From Cupriavidus basilensis OR16 (lineage in GTDB: Bacteria; Pseudomonadota; Gammaproteobacteria; Burkholderiales; Burkholderiaceae), in contig NZ_AHJE01000114.1 of the NCBI RefSeq assembly GCF_000243095.1, forward strand, positions 1 through 64,000: 64,000 nucleotides of DNA. The letters are read 5' to 3'. The position numbers and the translations under genes are program-made. Within the stretch, counting starts at the first letter, position 1, and every line of letters begins with the position of its first letter. Shown one piece after another: positions 15,710-25,533 of the stretch. The notes beneath the pieces are model-generated. The model was given only the letters and a program-made list of their open reading frames with translations, was not told where the DNA came from and ran no database searches.

Positions 15710-18420
15710 GCGGTGGCGACAGCATCCTTGGCGAGCGCGCGCAGCCGATAGAGCGCTTCGAGCGCGTCGCGCGGCGTCAGGCTGTCCGGGTCAAGCTCGG
15801 CCACCGCGTCGAGCAAGGCGGCCTGCTGCGCGGAGATCGCGTTGACCGGCTGACCATTGCTTTCGCCTTCGCCTTCGCCATGGCCGTCGCCTGGTTCCGC
15901 GTAGTCGTCGTCATCGTCCGGGGGCAAGGGTGGCGCGGCGAACAGGTCCAGTTGCGGCGTGGGCGTGGCGTCAGCCGACTGTTGCTCCAGCCAGGCCAGG
16001 TGCTTGCGCGCGGCGCGGATCACGGGCTGCGGCACGCCTGCCAGCTGCGCCACCTGCAGGCCGTAGCTCTGGCTGGCGGGCCCATCCTGCACGGCATGCA
16101 GGAAGACGATGCCATCGCCGTGCTCGACGGCGGACAGATGCACATTGGCCGCCTGCGTAAACTCCTGCGGCAGCTGCGTCAGCTCGAAGTAGTGGGTGGC
16201 GAACAGCGTATGGCTGCGGTTGTGTGCCAGCAGGTGGCGCGCGATCGCCCATGCCAGCGCGAGGCCGTCGAAGGTCGACGTGCCGCGGCCGATCTCGTCC
16301 ATCAGCACCAGGCTGGCGGGCGTGGCGTTGTGCAGGATGCTGGCGGCCTCGGTCATTTCCACCATGAAGGTGGAACGTCCGCCCGCGAGGTCGTCGGCGG
16401 CGCCGATGCGGGTGAAGATGCGGTCGATCGGGCCGATCACCGCGCGCCGCGCCGGCACATAAGCGCCCACGCAGGCCAGCAGCACGATCAGTGCGGTCTG
16501 GCGCATGAAGGTCGATTTGCCGCCCATGTTCGGGCCGGTGATCAGCAGCAGCTTGCGCGCTTCGGTCAGCTGGCAATCGTTGGCGATGAACGGCACGGAT
16601 TCCGCGGCGAGCTGGCCTTCCACGACCGGGTGGCGGCCCTGGGTGAGGTCGATCACGTTCTCTGCGACGCGCTCGGGCTGGGTCCAGTCCAGCGTCTGGG
16701 CGCGCTCGGCCAGCGCCGCGAGTACGTCCAGGCGCGCCAGCGCGCCGGCGACGCGCTGCAACTCGCCGATATGCGGCAGCAACTGCTGGAGCAACGCATC
16801 GTACAGCTGCTTCTCGCGCACCAGCGCGCGGTCCTGCGCGGACAGCGCCTTGTCTTCGAAGACCTTGAGCTCGGGTGTGATGTAGCGTTCGGCATTCTTC
16901 AGCGTCTGGCGGCGGCGGTAGTCGTCGGGGACCTTGTCGGCCTGGCCGTTGGTCACCTCGATATAGAAGCCATGCACGCGGTTGTACTCCACGCGCAGGT
17001 TGGCGATGCCGGTGCGGGTGCGCTCGCGGGCTTCCAGGTCAACCAGGAACTGGCCGCAGTTCTCCGAGATGTCACGCAGCTCGTCGAGCGTGGCATCGTA
17101 GCCACGGGCGATCACGCCGCCATCGCGGATCACGGTGGCCGGCTCCGGCGCCACCGCGCTGGACAACAGGGCATGGCATTCCCAGGGCACCGCCAGTTCC
17201 GTCACCGTCTGGTTGAGCAACGGCGCGCCGTCGTCAGCGCGCAGGCAGGCCTGCACATCGGGCAGGGCGGTCAGCGTGTCGCGCAGCGAGGACAGGTCGC
17301 GCGGGCGCGCATTCATCAGGGCCAGGCGCGCGGTAATGCGCTCCACGTCGGACAGCCGGCGCAGCGCCGCGCGCAGCGCATCGGTGCCCTGGCCGATCAG
17401 CGCGCCGATGGCCTGCTGGCGCGCCTGCGGGATGGTGCTGTCGCGTAGCGGATGGTGCAGCCAGTGGCGCAGCAGGCGGCTGCCCATGGCGGTGGCGCAC
17501 GTGTCCAGCAGCGAGAACAGGGTCGGCGACTCGCCGCCGCGCAGGGTCTCGGTCAGTTCCAGGTTGCGCCGCGTCGCGGTGTCCAGGCCAACGAACTCGG
17601 ATTCGCGCTCGACCGTCACGCCCTTCACATGGCGCAGCGACTGCCCCTGGGTGGAGGCCGCGTAGTTCAGCAGCGCGCCGGCGGCGCCGAGCGCCGCGCC
17701 CAGTCCGGCACAGCCAAACTGATCGAGGCTGGCCTCGCCGAGCTGCTCGCGCAGGCGGCGGGTGCCGGCTTCCTGGTCGAAATGCCATTCCGGCAGCCGG
17801 GTGCGCGCGCACTCCAGCGCAGGCAGCTCGATGCCATCGGCATACAGCAGCTCCAGGATCCGCTCCAGTTCGCGGGTGAACTGCGCCACCTCGCACTCCA
17901 TCAGGCGCAGCTCACCGCTGGCCAGGTTCAGCCAGGCCAGTCCGGTCTTGCTCACGCCGCGGCGCGTGGTTTGCTGGTGTACCGCCATCAGGTAGGTATC
18001 GACCTTGTCCGGCAGCAGCGCTGCGTCGGTCAGGGTGCCCGGCGTGACGATGCGCACCACCTTGCGCTCCACCGGCCCCTTGCTGGTGGCCGGGTCGCCG
18101 ATCTGCTCGCAGATCGCCACCGATTCGCCCAGCTTGACCAGCCGCGCGAGGTATTGGTCCACCGAATGGAAGGGGATGCCGGCCATGCGGATCGGCACGC
18201 CGTTGGAGCTGCCGCGCGACGTCAGCGTGATGTCGAGCAGGCGCGAAGCCTTCTCGGCATCGTCGTGGAAGAGCTCATAGAAGTCGCCCATCCGGTAGAA
18301 CAGCAAGGTGTCCGGATGGTCAGCCTTCAGGCCGAGGTACTGCGCCATCATGGGCGTGTGCTTTTCCGCGTTACCGGCCTTGGGCTCGGTCTTGGCGGAC
18401 TGTCGGGGTTCTACGGACAT
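15706..18420 (-). CDS. mutS: DNA mismatch repair protein MutS
   Basis: MutS recognises base mismatches and starts methyl-directed repair with MutL. The 904-residue protein has the mismatch-binding N terminus (TPMMAQYLGLKADHPD, then FYRMGDFYELF with the Phe-x-Glu wedge), the connector, core and clamp, and the ATPase with Walker A GPNMGGKSTFMRQ and Walker B DEIGRGTSTFDG. A low-complexity Asp-rich stretch (PPDDDDDYAEPG) lies before the C-terminal tetramer region. A perfect 9-bp stem sits just upstream of its ribosome site. The frame is intact. Confidence 0.97.
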   Translation of the reverse strand: MSVEPRQSAKTEPKAGNAEKHTPMMAQYLGLKADHPDTLLFYRMGDFYELFHDDAEKASRLLDITLTSRGSSNGVPIRMAGIPFHSVDQYLARLVKLGESVAICEQIGDPATSKGPVERKVVRIVTPGTLTDAALLPDKVDTYLMAVHQQTTRRGVSKTGLAWLNLASGELRLMECEVAQFTRELERILELLYADGIELPALECARTRLPEWHFDQEAGTRRLREQLGEASLDQFGCAGLGAALGAAGALLNYAASTQGQSLRHVKGVTVERESEFVGLDTATRRNLELTETLRGGESPTLFSLLDTCATAMGSRLLRHWLHHPLRDSTIPQARQQAIGALIGQGTDALRAALRRLSDVERITARLALMNARPRDLSSLRDTLTALPDVQACLRADDGAPLLNQTVTELAVPWECHALLSSAVAPEPATVIRDGGVIARGYDATLDELRDISENCGQFLVDLEARERTRTGIANLRVEYNRVHGFYIEVTNGQADKVPDDYRRRQTLKNAERYITPELKVFEDKALSAQDRALVREKQLYDALLQQLLPHIGELQRVAGALARLDVLAALAERAQTLDWTQPERVAENVIDLTQGRHPVVEGQLAAESVPFIANDCQLTEARKLLLITGPNMGGKSTFMRQTALIVLLACVGAYVPARRAVIGPIDRIFTRIGAADDLAGGRSTFMVEMTEAASILHNATPASLVLMDEIGRGTSTFDGLALAWAIARHLLAHNRSHTLFATHYFELTQLPQEFTQAANVHLSAVEHGDGIVFLHAVQDGPASQSYGLQVAQLAGVPQPVIRAARKHLAWLEQQSADATPTPQLDLFAAPPLPPDDDDDYAEPGDGHGEGEGESNGQPVNAISAQQAALLDAVAELDPDSLTPRDALEALYRLRALAKDAVATA

Positions 18421-18738
18421 GCAATCCTCTCGGGCGGCTTCGGCGAAGCCGCCTGTTTTCGGGTACTCCGGCGGCCCGGAGGCCTGGCGCGGATAAAACC
18501 CGTATTTTACTGCGAGCCGGGCACCGAAGGGGGCGAGAAGGGGACAGAAGGGTGCAGGAAGGGGGGCAGGAACAGGCGTGCCGGCCCGTGCCGGCCGGGC
18601 GTTTACAAAAAAAATACGCGGCCATCCGTCTCTTTACAGAATCTTTGCGGGATTCGAACTTAGATGGAATCGTGATGACCGGCAGATACACGCCGGCGTC
18701 GAAACGAACGAGAATCGAGACAACGCAAGGGGTTCGAC
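18421..18738. other. intergenic region between mutS and uspA, with leader hairpin
   Basis: GGCGGCTTC and GAAGCCGCC (18433-18453) pair perfectly around a 3-base loop, immediately upstream of the mutS ribosome site on the minus strand. The rest is G-rich repeats around 18525-18600 and the putative control regions of mutS and the divergent uspA. I see no gene. Confidence 0.5.
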
Positions 18739-19164
18739 ATGCTGAGAGTTCTGGTACCCGTCAACGGCTCCGCGCACGCGCTGGACGCGGTGCGTCATGC
18801 CGCCTTCATGTTCCGGGACCGCTGTGTGTCAGAGGTGGTTCTGCTCAATGTCCAGCCGCCGCTGGAATTTGGCCGCGCCTTGGCCTTTCACTCGCTGGCC
18901 GCCTTGCGCAAGCTCGAGGAGACCAGCGGCGAGGCCGCGCTACGCGATGCGCGCAGTATCCTGGACGACGCCGGGGCCAGGTATGTTGCACAGATCAAGG
19001 TGGGCGATGTGGCGCAGACCATCGCGCAGGCCGCGGCGGCGAACGACTGCGATGCCATCGTGATGGGCACTGCCGGGCGCACGGCGGTTGGCGCGCTGCT
19101 GGCGGGAAGGCTGACCAACAAGCTGATACGCATGTCGCGCATACCGGTGACGCTGGTCAAGTAA
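18739..19164 (+). CDS. universal stress protein UspA family
   Basis: This is a single-domain Usp of 141 residues. The strand-1 motif RVLVPVNGSAHALDAV and the C-terminal nucleotide-binding pattern IVMGTAGRTAVGALLAGRLTN (G-2x-G-9x-G) are present, so ATP binding is likely. Usp proteins accumulate in starvation and stress. It ends 14 bases before the convergent stop of an APC-superfamily permease that carries its own soluble C-terminal domain. Confidence 0.9.
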   Translation: MLRVLVPVNGSAHALDAVRHAAFMFRDRCVSEVVLLNVQPPLEFGRALAFHSLAALRKLEETSGEAALRDARSILDDAGARYVAQIKVGDVAQTIAQAAAANDCDAIVMGTAGRTAVGALLAGRLTNKLIRMSRIPVTLVK

Positions 19165-19178
19165 GCCGCGCCGCGCCA

Positions 19179-21146
19179 TCACGCTACTCGCATTGGCAGC
19201 AGCACCATCTGCTTGCCCTGCAGGTGTAGCCGCTCCTGCAGCTCGCCGGGTGTCTGGTTATGCAGCCAGGCCGTGAGGAAATTGACGTGCTGGAAGATCA
19301 GCTTGCTGGCAAAGCAGACGCTGTTCGGGTATTCGGCCGTGACCGCATCGACCAGCGTCATGAACTCGAGCACCGGGTTCGTGCCGAATGCGGCGCGCGA
19401 GTCGGCCGCCAGGCCGTGGCGCTGGCAATTGGCGACGTAGTAACGCAGTGACTCACCAATCGTCTGCTGAAGGCGGTGCAGCGTTTCCTGGCCCTCGTAG
19501 CTCTGCGCGTCGACCTCTCCCACGGCCAGGAAGATCATGTTCTTGAAGTGTCCGGGAAATAAGCGCTCGACCCAGAGCAGCGCATGCATGCTGGCGCCGC
19601 GGTGTTTGCCCACCAGCACGATCGCGGTGGGCTGGCCGCGGTCGAGCGGCCGCACGCGGCTCGCATCGACCAGCGGCGGGCTGCCGGCGAAGAGGGCATC
19701 CGCCCGGGCCAGTTCGGCGCGGGTCGTCGTGTAGTGCCGCTTGATGAAGACGCACAGCGCAACCACCAGGCCCGTGACCAGCACGGTCAGCCACCCGCCA
19801 GCGGTGAACTTTTCCACCAGCGTGATCACCAGGACCGTGGCGGTGACCGACAAGCCAAGCAGGGACAGGGCGAGGCGAACGATCCAGCGAGGCTCGCCGC
19901 GATGGCGCCACCAGTAGATGCACAGGCCAAGCAAGGAGAGGCTGAAGGTCAGGAAGACGTTGATGCTGTACAGCACCACCAGCACCGCGACCTGGCCGCG
20001 CGTCCACAACAGGATCAGCAAGCTGGCCAGGCCCATGACGATGACGCCGTTCTGCCGCACCAGCCGGGCGGAGAGATCGCGGAAATGCCGCGGCACCCAG
20101 TAGTCCGCCGCCATGTTCGACAGTACCGCCGGGCCGTCCAGGAAGCCGGTCTGCGCGCCCACCAGCAGCAGCCCGGCCTCCGAGGCCAGCAGTGCCGCGA
20201 GCAGCGCATGGCGGGACCATGCCGAGCCGAAGCCAAGATGGTCGATGATGCGGTCGAAGACCACGGCGTTCAGCGTCTTGCCTTCCACCGGCGCCGCATT
20301 CCACAGCATATACAGCAGGATGATGCCGCCCGCCGTGAAGGCCAGCGAGGTCGCCATGTAGAACATCGTCCACTTGCCGTTCGGCACCCGCGGCTCGGCC
20401 AGCATGTTCACGTTGTTCGAGACCGCCTCCAGCCCGGTGTAGGTGCCACCACCGAGCGAGAACGCGCGCATCAGCAGCGCCGCCACCACGATCGGACCCA
20501 TCGCCTGCGACATGCCGGAGGCCTCGCCAATGGCGTTGGGCACGACCGCGCCGAGATGGTCGCCGTGCGCGGCGACGCCATAGACGATCAGCCCGAGGTG
20601 CAATACCACGAAGGCCAGGAAGATGGGCATCAGCACCAGGATCGATTCCTTCATGCCGCGGAAATTGAGCCCGGTCATCATGATCACGATCAACAGCTCG
20701 GCAGCAAGCTTGAAGGCTTGGGCCTCTACCGGCAGCAAGCTGAAGAACGCGTCGACGCCGCTGGCCAGCGACGTCGCGACGGTGAGCACGTAATCGACCA
20801 GCAGCGCGGCTCCCGACACCAGTCCAGGACGCGGCCCCAGCAAGGCCGTGGCCACGCGGTAGCCGCCGCCGCCGGTGGGGAACAGCTCGATGACCTGGTT
20901 GTAGCCGACCGCGATGATGAATACCGTGCTGGCGGTGGCCAGGGCAAGGAAGAGCGCCAGCGGCGTATGGGTGCCGAGCGCCAGGAATGCCTCCTCGGGC
21001 CCGTAGCACGAGGAAGAAAGTCCGTCGGCGCCTAATCCGACCCAGGCCAGCACAGGGACCACGGCGATCGCGTGGCGGGTTTGCGGGGCGAGCGGATCGA
21101 GCGGCTTGCCGGCCAGGTGCCTCCACCACTTCGACAACGCCGTCAT
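19179..21146 (-). CDS. APC-superfamily permease with cytosolic C-terminal domain
   Basis: This is a large inner-membrane transporter (655 residues from MTALSKWW). The first segment GLGADGLSSSCYGPEEAFLA and the motif ELFPTGGGGYRVA resemble the KimA-type branch of the APC superfamily, proton-coupled potassium importers, although an amino acid substrate is also possible. About 12 hydrophobic helices fill residues 30-470. A soluble domain of about 180 residues follows, containing AIVLVGKHRGASMHALLWVERLFP, like the cytosolic domain of such carriers. An earlier start at 21182 is possible. The neighbouring UspA is convergent. Confidence 0.78.
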   Translation of the reverse strand: MTALSKWWRHLAGKPLDPLAPQTRHAIAVVPVLAWVGLGADGLSSSCYGPEEAFLALGTHTPLALFLALATASTVFIIAVGYNQVIELFPTGGGGYRVATALLGPRPGLVSGAALLVDYVLTVATSLASGVDAFFSLLPVEAQAFKLAAELLIVIMMTGLNFRGMKESILVLMPIFLAFVVLHLGLIVYGVAAHGDHLGAVVPNAIGEASGMSQAMGPIVVAALLMRAFSLGGGTYTGLEAVSNNVNMLAEPRVPNGKWTMFYMATSLAFTAGGIILLYMLWNAAPVEGKTLNAVVFDRIIDHLGFGSAWSRHALLAALLASEAGLLLVGAQTGFLDGPAVLSNMAADYWVPRHFRDLSARLVRQNGVIVMGLASLLILLWTRGQVAVLVVLYSINVFLTFSLSLLGLCIYWWRHRGEPRWIVRLALSLLGLSVTATVLVITLVEKFTAGGWLTVLVTGLVVALCVFIKRHYTTTRAELARADALFAGSPPLVDASRVRPLDRGQPTAIVLVGKHRGASMHALLWVERLFPGHFKNMIFLAVGEVDAQSYEGQETLHRLQQTIGESLRYYVANCQRHGLAADSRAAFGTNPVLEFMTLVDAVTAEYPNSVCFASKLIFQHVNFLTAWLHNQTPGELQERLHLQGKQMVLLPMRVA

Positions 21147-21314
21147 GTTCGCCACCCTGGACGCTATTGCGGCGCAGCGCACGAAAGCGCGGCGCCGGAA
21201 AAACGCAGCCCGCGGCGTCGCTGCCCGCGTGCCAGCGCTGGGAGTTCGGCACTCCCCATGGGAGTAATGTAGGCGGCAAGCAGGCCGATTCGCAAGAACG
21301 GGTTCGGCGCCGCG

Positions 21315-22789
21315 CTATGGCGCGGGCTCGTGCCGCAGCGCGTCGATCACCTGTGCCAGCCGTGCGATCAGCCCATCAATGGCGCCGGCCGGCACCCCGG
21401 CGTAGCCGAACACGAAGCCGTTGTACTGTGCCAGCGGCGTGCCGGGCAAGCGGTAGGTGCTCAGCGGCCGCACGATCAGTCCCTGCGCGCGCGCCGCGCG
21501 GGTGACCACGGTATCGGCGAGCGGCAGTTCCAGGCGCGCGGACAGGTGCATGCCACCCGCGCTGGACGATACCGTCACGCTGCCGCGCAGGTGGCGCGCC
21601 AGTGCCGCCTCCAGGGCATCGCGGCGCTGTCCATAGCGCTGGCGCATGCGGCGCAGGTGGCGGGCGAACTGGCCGCTGTCGATAAAATCCGCCAGCGCGA
21701 TTTGCTCGGCCACGTGGCCGCGCCGGGTGATTTCGCCTAGCGTGCCGGCGATGGTCGCGGCCAGGTAGCGCGGCACCACCATGAAGCCCAGGCGCAGCGC
21801 CGGGAACATGGTCTTGCTGAACGTGCCCAGGTAGATCACCGGTGCATCCTCGCTCAGCCCCTGCACGGCCGAGAGCGGCACGCCGCCGCGGCGGAACTCG
21901 CTGTCGTAGTCGTCCTCGACGATCCAGGCCCCTGCGGCGCGGGCATCTTCGATGAGCTTGAGGCGCCGTTCCAGGCTGAGGATGGAGCCTAGTGGATATT
22001 GATGGGATGGCGTGATGTAGATCAGCCGGGGCGGGGCGTCGCGCCACTGCTCGGGGCGAGGCGCCAGCCCGTCGGCATCGACCGCCACGGGCTCGAGCAC
22101 GAGGCCGGCGGACTGGAAGGCGGCCCGCGCGCCGCCGTAGCCTGGATTCTCGATCCAGGCCGTGTCGCCGGCATCGGCCAGGATGCGCGCGCACAGGTCC
22201 AGGCTGGTCTGGGTGCCGTCGGTGATGAAGACCTGGTCCATGTCGCAGCGCACCCCGCGCGAGACCTTCAGGTACTCGGCGATGGCGTGGCGCAGCGCGG
22301 GCTGCCCTTCGATCTTGCCGTAGCCAAGATGGCGGGGCCGAGCTTGCGCCAGGCGCGTTCGATGCAGCGCCGCCACGCGGCCAGCGGAAAACCATCCAGG
22401 TCGGGCACGCCGGGCACGAAAGGCAACAGGTCGTGCATGCCGTCGGCATCGCGCCGCAGCCCGCGCACGCGGCGCGACAACTCGGTGACGCGCTTCGCCG
22501 CCCCCGCGCTGTGGCCAGCCTGCGCCAGGCCCACGCGCGCCACCGTGGTGCCATGCCGCGTTGGCACTACGAAGCCTTCCGCCGCCAGGCTCTCGTAGGC
22601 GTAGATCACCGAGTTGCGCGCCATGCCGAGTTCCGCCGCGAGCGTGCGCGTGGCGATCAGCTGGCTGCCCTGGGCGATCCTGCCGTCGAGGATGGCGCCG
22701 CGCAGGCATTGGTACAAGAGCCGCTGCTGGGTGAGCTTGCGGCCATCGAGCTGGCGGGTGAAGGTCGAGACCAGCAGGCCGTAGTCCAT
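21315..22789 (-). pseudogene. MocR-family PLP-dependent regulator, frameshifted
   Basis: This is a GntR-type winged helix fused to an aminotransferase-like domain (MocR/PdxR type). The N-terminal helix-turn-helix is TRTLAAELGMARNSVIYAYE; the second part has TDGTQTSLDLCARILAD, the PLP lysine in LGTFSKTMFPALRLGF, and ends at 21315. A one-base loss near 22333 separates the halves: AWRKLGP continues as RHLGYGKIEGQPALRHAIAEYL in another frame. It is divergent from a PNPOx-like flavoprotein gene, the usual layout for a regulator and its target. MDYGLLVSTF at 22789 is the likeliest start. Confidence 0.83.
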
Positions 22790-22859
22790 ATCGTGTTTTC
22801 CGTGGTTCCAAATACTGTGCATGCCATGGGTCTAGCAATGGTGCCACGGAAATCCTATC

Positions 22860-23489
22860 TTGGCGGCATCGCCGGAGGCAACGCGATTCCTGGCCTTCAC
22901 CGACGAACACGGCACCCACTGCATTCCCACCGCGTGCTGGCGCGAGGGCGAGCACCTCTATATCCATGGCTCCAACGGTAGCCGCATGCTCAAGCTGGCC
23001 GCGACAGGCAGCCAGGTCTGCGTAACGGTGACTCACCTGGACGGTCTGGTGATGGCGCGATCCGCTTTTCATCACTCGATGAACTACCGCTCGGCGGTGA
23101 TCTACGGCAGTTTTGAAGTGGTTGTTGGCGCAGCGAAGGCGGCGGCGATGGATGCCTTCCTGGAGCGCATTGCGGCGGGGCGCTCGGGCGAGGCAAGGCC
23201 AGGAGATGCCAATGAGCTGGCGGCGACCACGGTGTTGCGCATCGGCCTGGACGAAGCAGCCACCAAGATCCGCAGCGGCGGGCCCAAGGATGACGAGGCC
23301 GACATGGCGCTGCCGGTATGGGCGGGCGTGCTGCCGCTGAGTCTCCAGGGGCAACGGCCGGTGCCGGATGGCGCGCAGCGCAGCACGCCGGAGTACGTGC
23401 GGCGCTGGGGGCAGGGGGCCTGCACCAAGGCGGTGGCGGAGGTGGCCGGCGATACGGTGCCAGGCAGGGTCGCCGCGGTTGATGCCTGA
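22860..23489 (+). CDS. pyridoxamine 5'-phosphate oxidase-like flavin-binding protein
   Basis: This split-barrel FMN-binding protein belongs to the pyridoxamine-phosphate-oxidase-related family; these bind FMN or similar cofactors but often are not true PdxH. The conserved block is IPTACWREGEHLYIHGSNGSRMLK, followed by VCVTVTHLDGLVMARSAFHHSMNYRS. The first about 18 residues do not look like the family, and about 25 residues seem to be missing before HGTHCIPTAC, so the N terminus may be damaged. It is divergent from a MocR regulator and is the likely target. Confidence 0.75.
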   Translation: MAASPEATRFLAFTDEHGTHCIPTACWREGEHLYIHGSNGSRMLKLAATGSQVCVTVTHLDGLVMARSAFHHSMNYRSAVIYGSFEVVVGAAKAAAMDAFLERIAAGRSGEARPGDANELAATTVLRIGLDEAATKIRSGGPKDDEADMALPVWAGVLPLSLQGQRPVPDGAQRSTPEYVRRWGQGACTKAVAEVAGDTVPGRVAAVDA

Positions 23490-23571
23490 GCGGGCAGTAC
23501 GCCATGGCCATCCCTGAGCTTTCACGACGCAGCGCGGCCAGGCGGCCGCGCTGCGTCGTTGCCGGAGGTCC

Positions 23572-24393
23572 TTAGCGGGCCGGCTTGGCGTTGTCCACCG
23601 AGAACGGCGACAGCAGGCGCACCATCTGCGCGAATGCCTTGGGGTTGCCGGCCAGCACTTCGCCTTGTTCGAGCTGGCGCGCTTCGCCCGCGTAGTTGCC
23701 CACCAGGCCCCCGGCTTCGGTCACCAGCAGCATGCCGGCGGCCATGTCCCAGGGGTGCAGGCCTTGCTCGAAGAAACCATCGGTGCGGCCGCAGGCCACG
23801 TAGGCCAGATCGAGCGCCGCGGCACCCGGGCGGCGCAGGCCGGCGCAGCTTTGCGTCATCAGCGCGAACAGCTCCATGTACTGGTCCAGGCCTGCCATGT
23901 CGCGGTAGGGGAAGCCGGTGCCGATCAGGCAGTCGGCCAGCTTGTCGCGGCGCGACACACGGATGCGGCGGTTGTTCAGGAACGCGCCGGCGCCCTTGCT
24001 GGCTGTGAAGAGTTCGTCACGCGACGGGTCGTAGACGACGGCTTGTGCCGGCACGCCTTTGTGCAACTGGGCGATCGAGACCGCGTACTGGGGAAAGCCG
24101 TGGATGAAGTTGGTGGTGCCGTCGAGCGGGTCGATGACCCAGACGTATTCGCTGGTGGGTTCTTCACCCTCGGCCCAGGACTGGCCGGACTCTTCCGCTA
24201 GAATGGCGTGATCCGGGTAGGCCGTGCGAATGATTTCGACGATCGCGGCCTCGGCGGCGCGGTCGACTTCGGTGACGAAATCGTTGTGCTGCTTGCGCGA
24301 TACCTGAACCCGGTCGACGTCCATCGACGCACGGTTGATGACGGAACCTGCCTTGCGGGCCGCCTTGACGGCAATATTTAGCATCGGATGCAT
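23572..24393 (-). CDS. suhB: inositol-1-monophosphatase
   Basis: This is a magnesium-dependent inositol monophosphatase of 273 residues. The metal and phosphate motifs are EESG near residue 68, DPLDGTTNFIHGFP near residue 88 and WDMAAGMLLVTEAGG near residue 216. In proteobacteria SuhB also takes part in rRNA transcription with the Nus factors. The gene is divergent from trmJ, a common pairing in beta- and gamma-proteobacteria. The start is MHPMLNIAVKAARKAG at 24393. Confidence 0.93.
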   Translation of the reverse strand: MHPMLNIAVKAARKAGSVINRASMDVDRVQVSRKQHNDFVTEVDRAAEAAIVEIIRTAYPDHAILAEESGQSWAEGEEPTSEYVWVIDPLDGTTNFIHGFPQYAVSIAQLHKGVPAQAVVYDPSRDELFTASKGAGAFLNNRRIRVSRRDKLADCLIGTGFPYRDMAGLDQYMELFALMTQSCAGLRRPGAAALDLAYVACGRTDGFFEQGLHPWDMAAGMLLVTEAGGLVGNYAGEARQLEQGEVLAGNPKAFAQMVRLLSPFSVDNAKPAR

Positions 24394-24530
24394 GAATCTC
24401 TCCAGGCCGGCCAAGGGTGCGCGGCCTGGCGCAAAAGGCCGGCGCGCTGCCCTTTGGGGCGGCTGACAACACAACGGATTGTAGAAGAACGGGCGCGTCG
24501 CGATCGCATAAAACGGGCGGCGCACCGAAG

Positions 24531-25529
24531 ATGAAGCCTGAATTGTATATGAACCCGCAGAACCAGACGAGCGCGGACGCCAGCAGCGCCGCCGCCACAA
24601 CCGCGGCCGCAACCGCCGCCCCGGACCTGAATCCGCCATCTGGCGCGCCTTCCGGGGCAGTTTCCGGCGCCGCTGCCGAGGCGGGCGCCGATACGGCGCT
24701 GATGGCTCCCGCCGCGTTTGCCGCGGTGCGTTTCGTGCTGGTCGAGACCAGCCATCCCGGCAATGTCGGTGCCGTCGCGCGGGCTATGAAGACCATGGGC
24801 TTCGGCACTGTTCCTGGCAGCCTGGTGCTGGTTTCGCCACGTGAGCCGGCGGTGCGGGAACATCCGGATGCGATCGCCATGGCCAGCGGCGCGGACGATG
24901 TGCTGGCTGGCGCGGTGATCGTCGACAATATCGAGGCCGCGCTGGCCGGCACCGCCTACGCAGTGGCGCTCACCGCGCGCCAGCGCGAGTTCGGGCCGCC
25001 CCGCTTGCTGCCGCGTGACGCGGTGGCACAGGCTGGCGCCCGCATCGCCACTCGGCAAAGGGCCGAAACCACCAAGGCTGGCGGTGCCCATGTGGCCTTC
25101 GTGTTTGGTAATGAGCGCTTCGGCCTGCCCAACGAGGTGGTCGACCGCTGCTCGGCGGTCACCCACATTCCCGCCAATCCCGCCTACACCTCGCTCAATC
25201 TCGCCCAGGCCGTGCAACTGGTGGCCTACGAGATGCGCCTCGCGTTGCTGGAGGTGAGGGCGACGCCGCTCGCCGAGATCGGCTATGCTGGCGAACCGGC
25301 CACGGCAGAGCAGATCGAGGCCATGTTCGGTCACTTGCAGTCTGGGCTGGAAGCCATCGGCTTCCTCGATCCGGCCAGCCCGAAGAAGCTGATGCCGCGC
25401 CTGCGCCGGCTGCTTGCGCGCAGCGGGCTGGAGCGCGAGGAAGTCAATATCCTGCGGGGCATCGCCAAGCACATGCTGGTGGCCGCGCAAGGCCATGGCG
25501 CAGGGGCGCCAACCGAACAGGAGAAGTGA
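24531..25529 (+). CDS. trmJ: tRNA (Cm32/Um32) methyltransferase TrmJ
   Basis: TrmJ 2'-O-methylates nucleotide 32 of the tRNA anticodon loop. It is a SPOUT enzyme with VLVETSHPGNVGAVARAMKT, the knot motif FVFGNERFGLPNEVVDRC and IPANPAYTSLNLAQAVQL. An Ala-rich, unstructured N-terminal extension of about 60 residues precedes the catalytic core. A start at 24549 is equally possible. It is divergent from suhB and 4 bases before the prpF-like gene. Confidence 0.92.
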   Translation: MKPELYMNPQNQTSADASSAAATTAAATAAPDLNPPSGAPSGAVSGAAAEAGADTALMAPAAFAAVRFVLVETSHPGNVGAVARAMKTMGFGTVPGSLVLVSPREPAVREHPDAIAMASGADDVLAGAVIVDNIEAALAGTAYAVALTARQREFGPPRLLPRDAVAQAGARIATRQRAETTKAGGAHVAFVFGNERFGLPNEVVDRCSAVTHIPANPAYTSLNLAQAVQLVAYEMRLALLEVRATPLAEIGYAGEPATAEQIEAMFGHLQSGLEAIGFLDPASPKKLMPRLRRLLARSGLEREEVNILRGIAKHMLVAAQGHGAGAPTEQEK

Positions 25530-25533
25530 GCAG

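Noticed and set aside
15559..17448. 629-codon open frame opposite mutS
   Set aside because: No recognisable domain, and the minus strand encodes a complete MutS.
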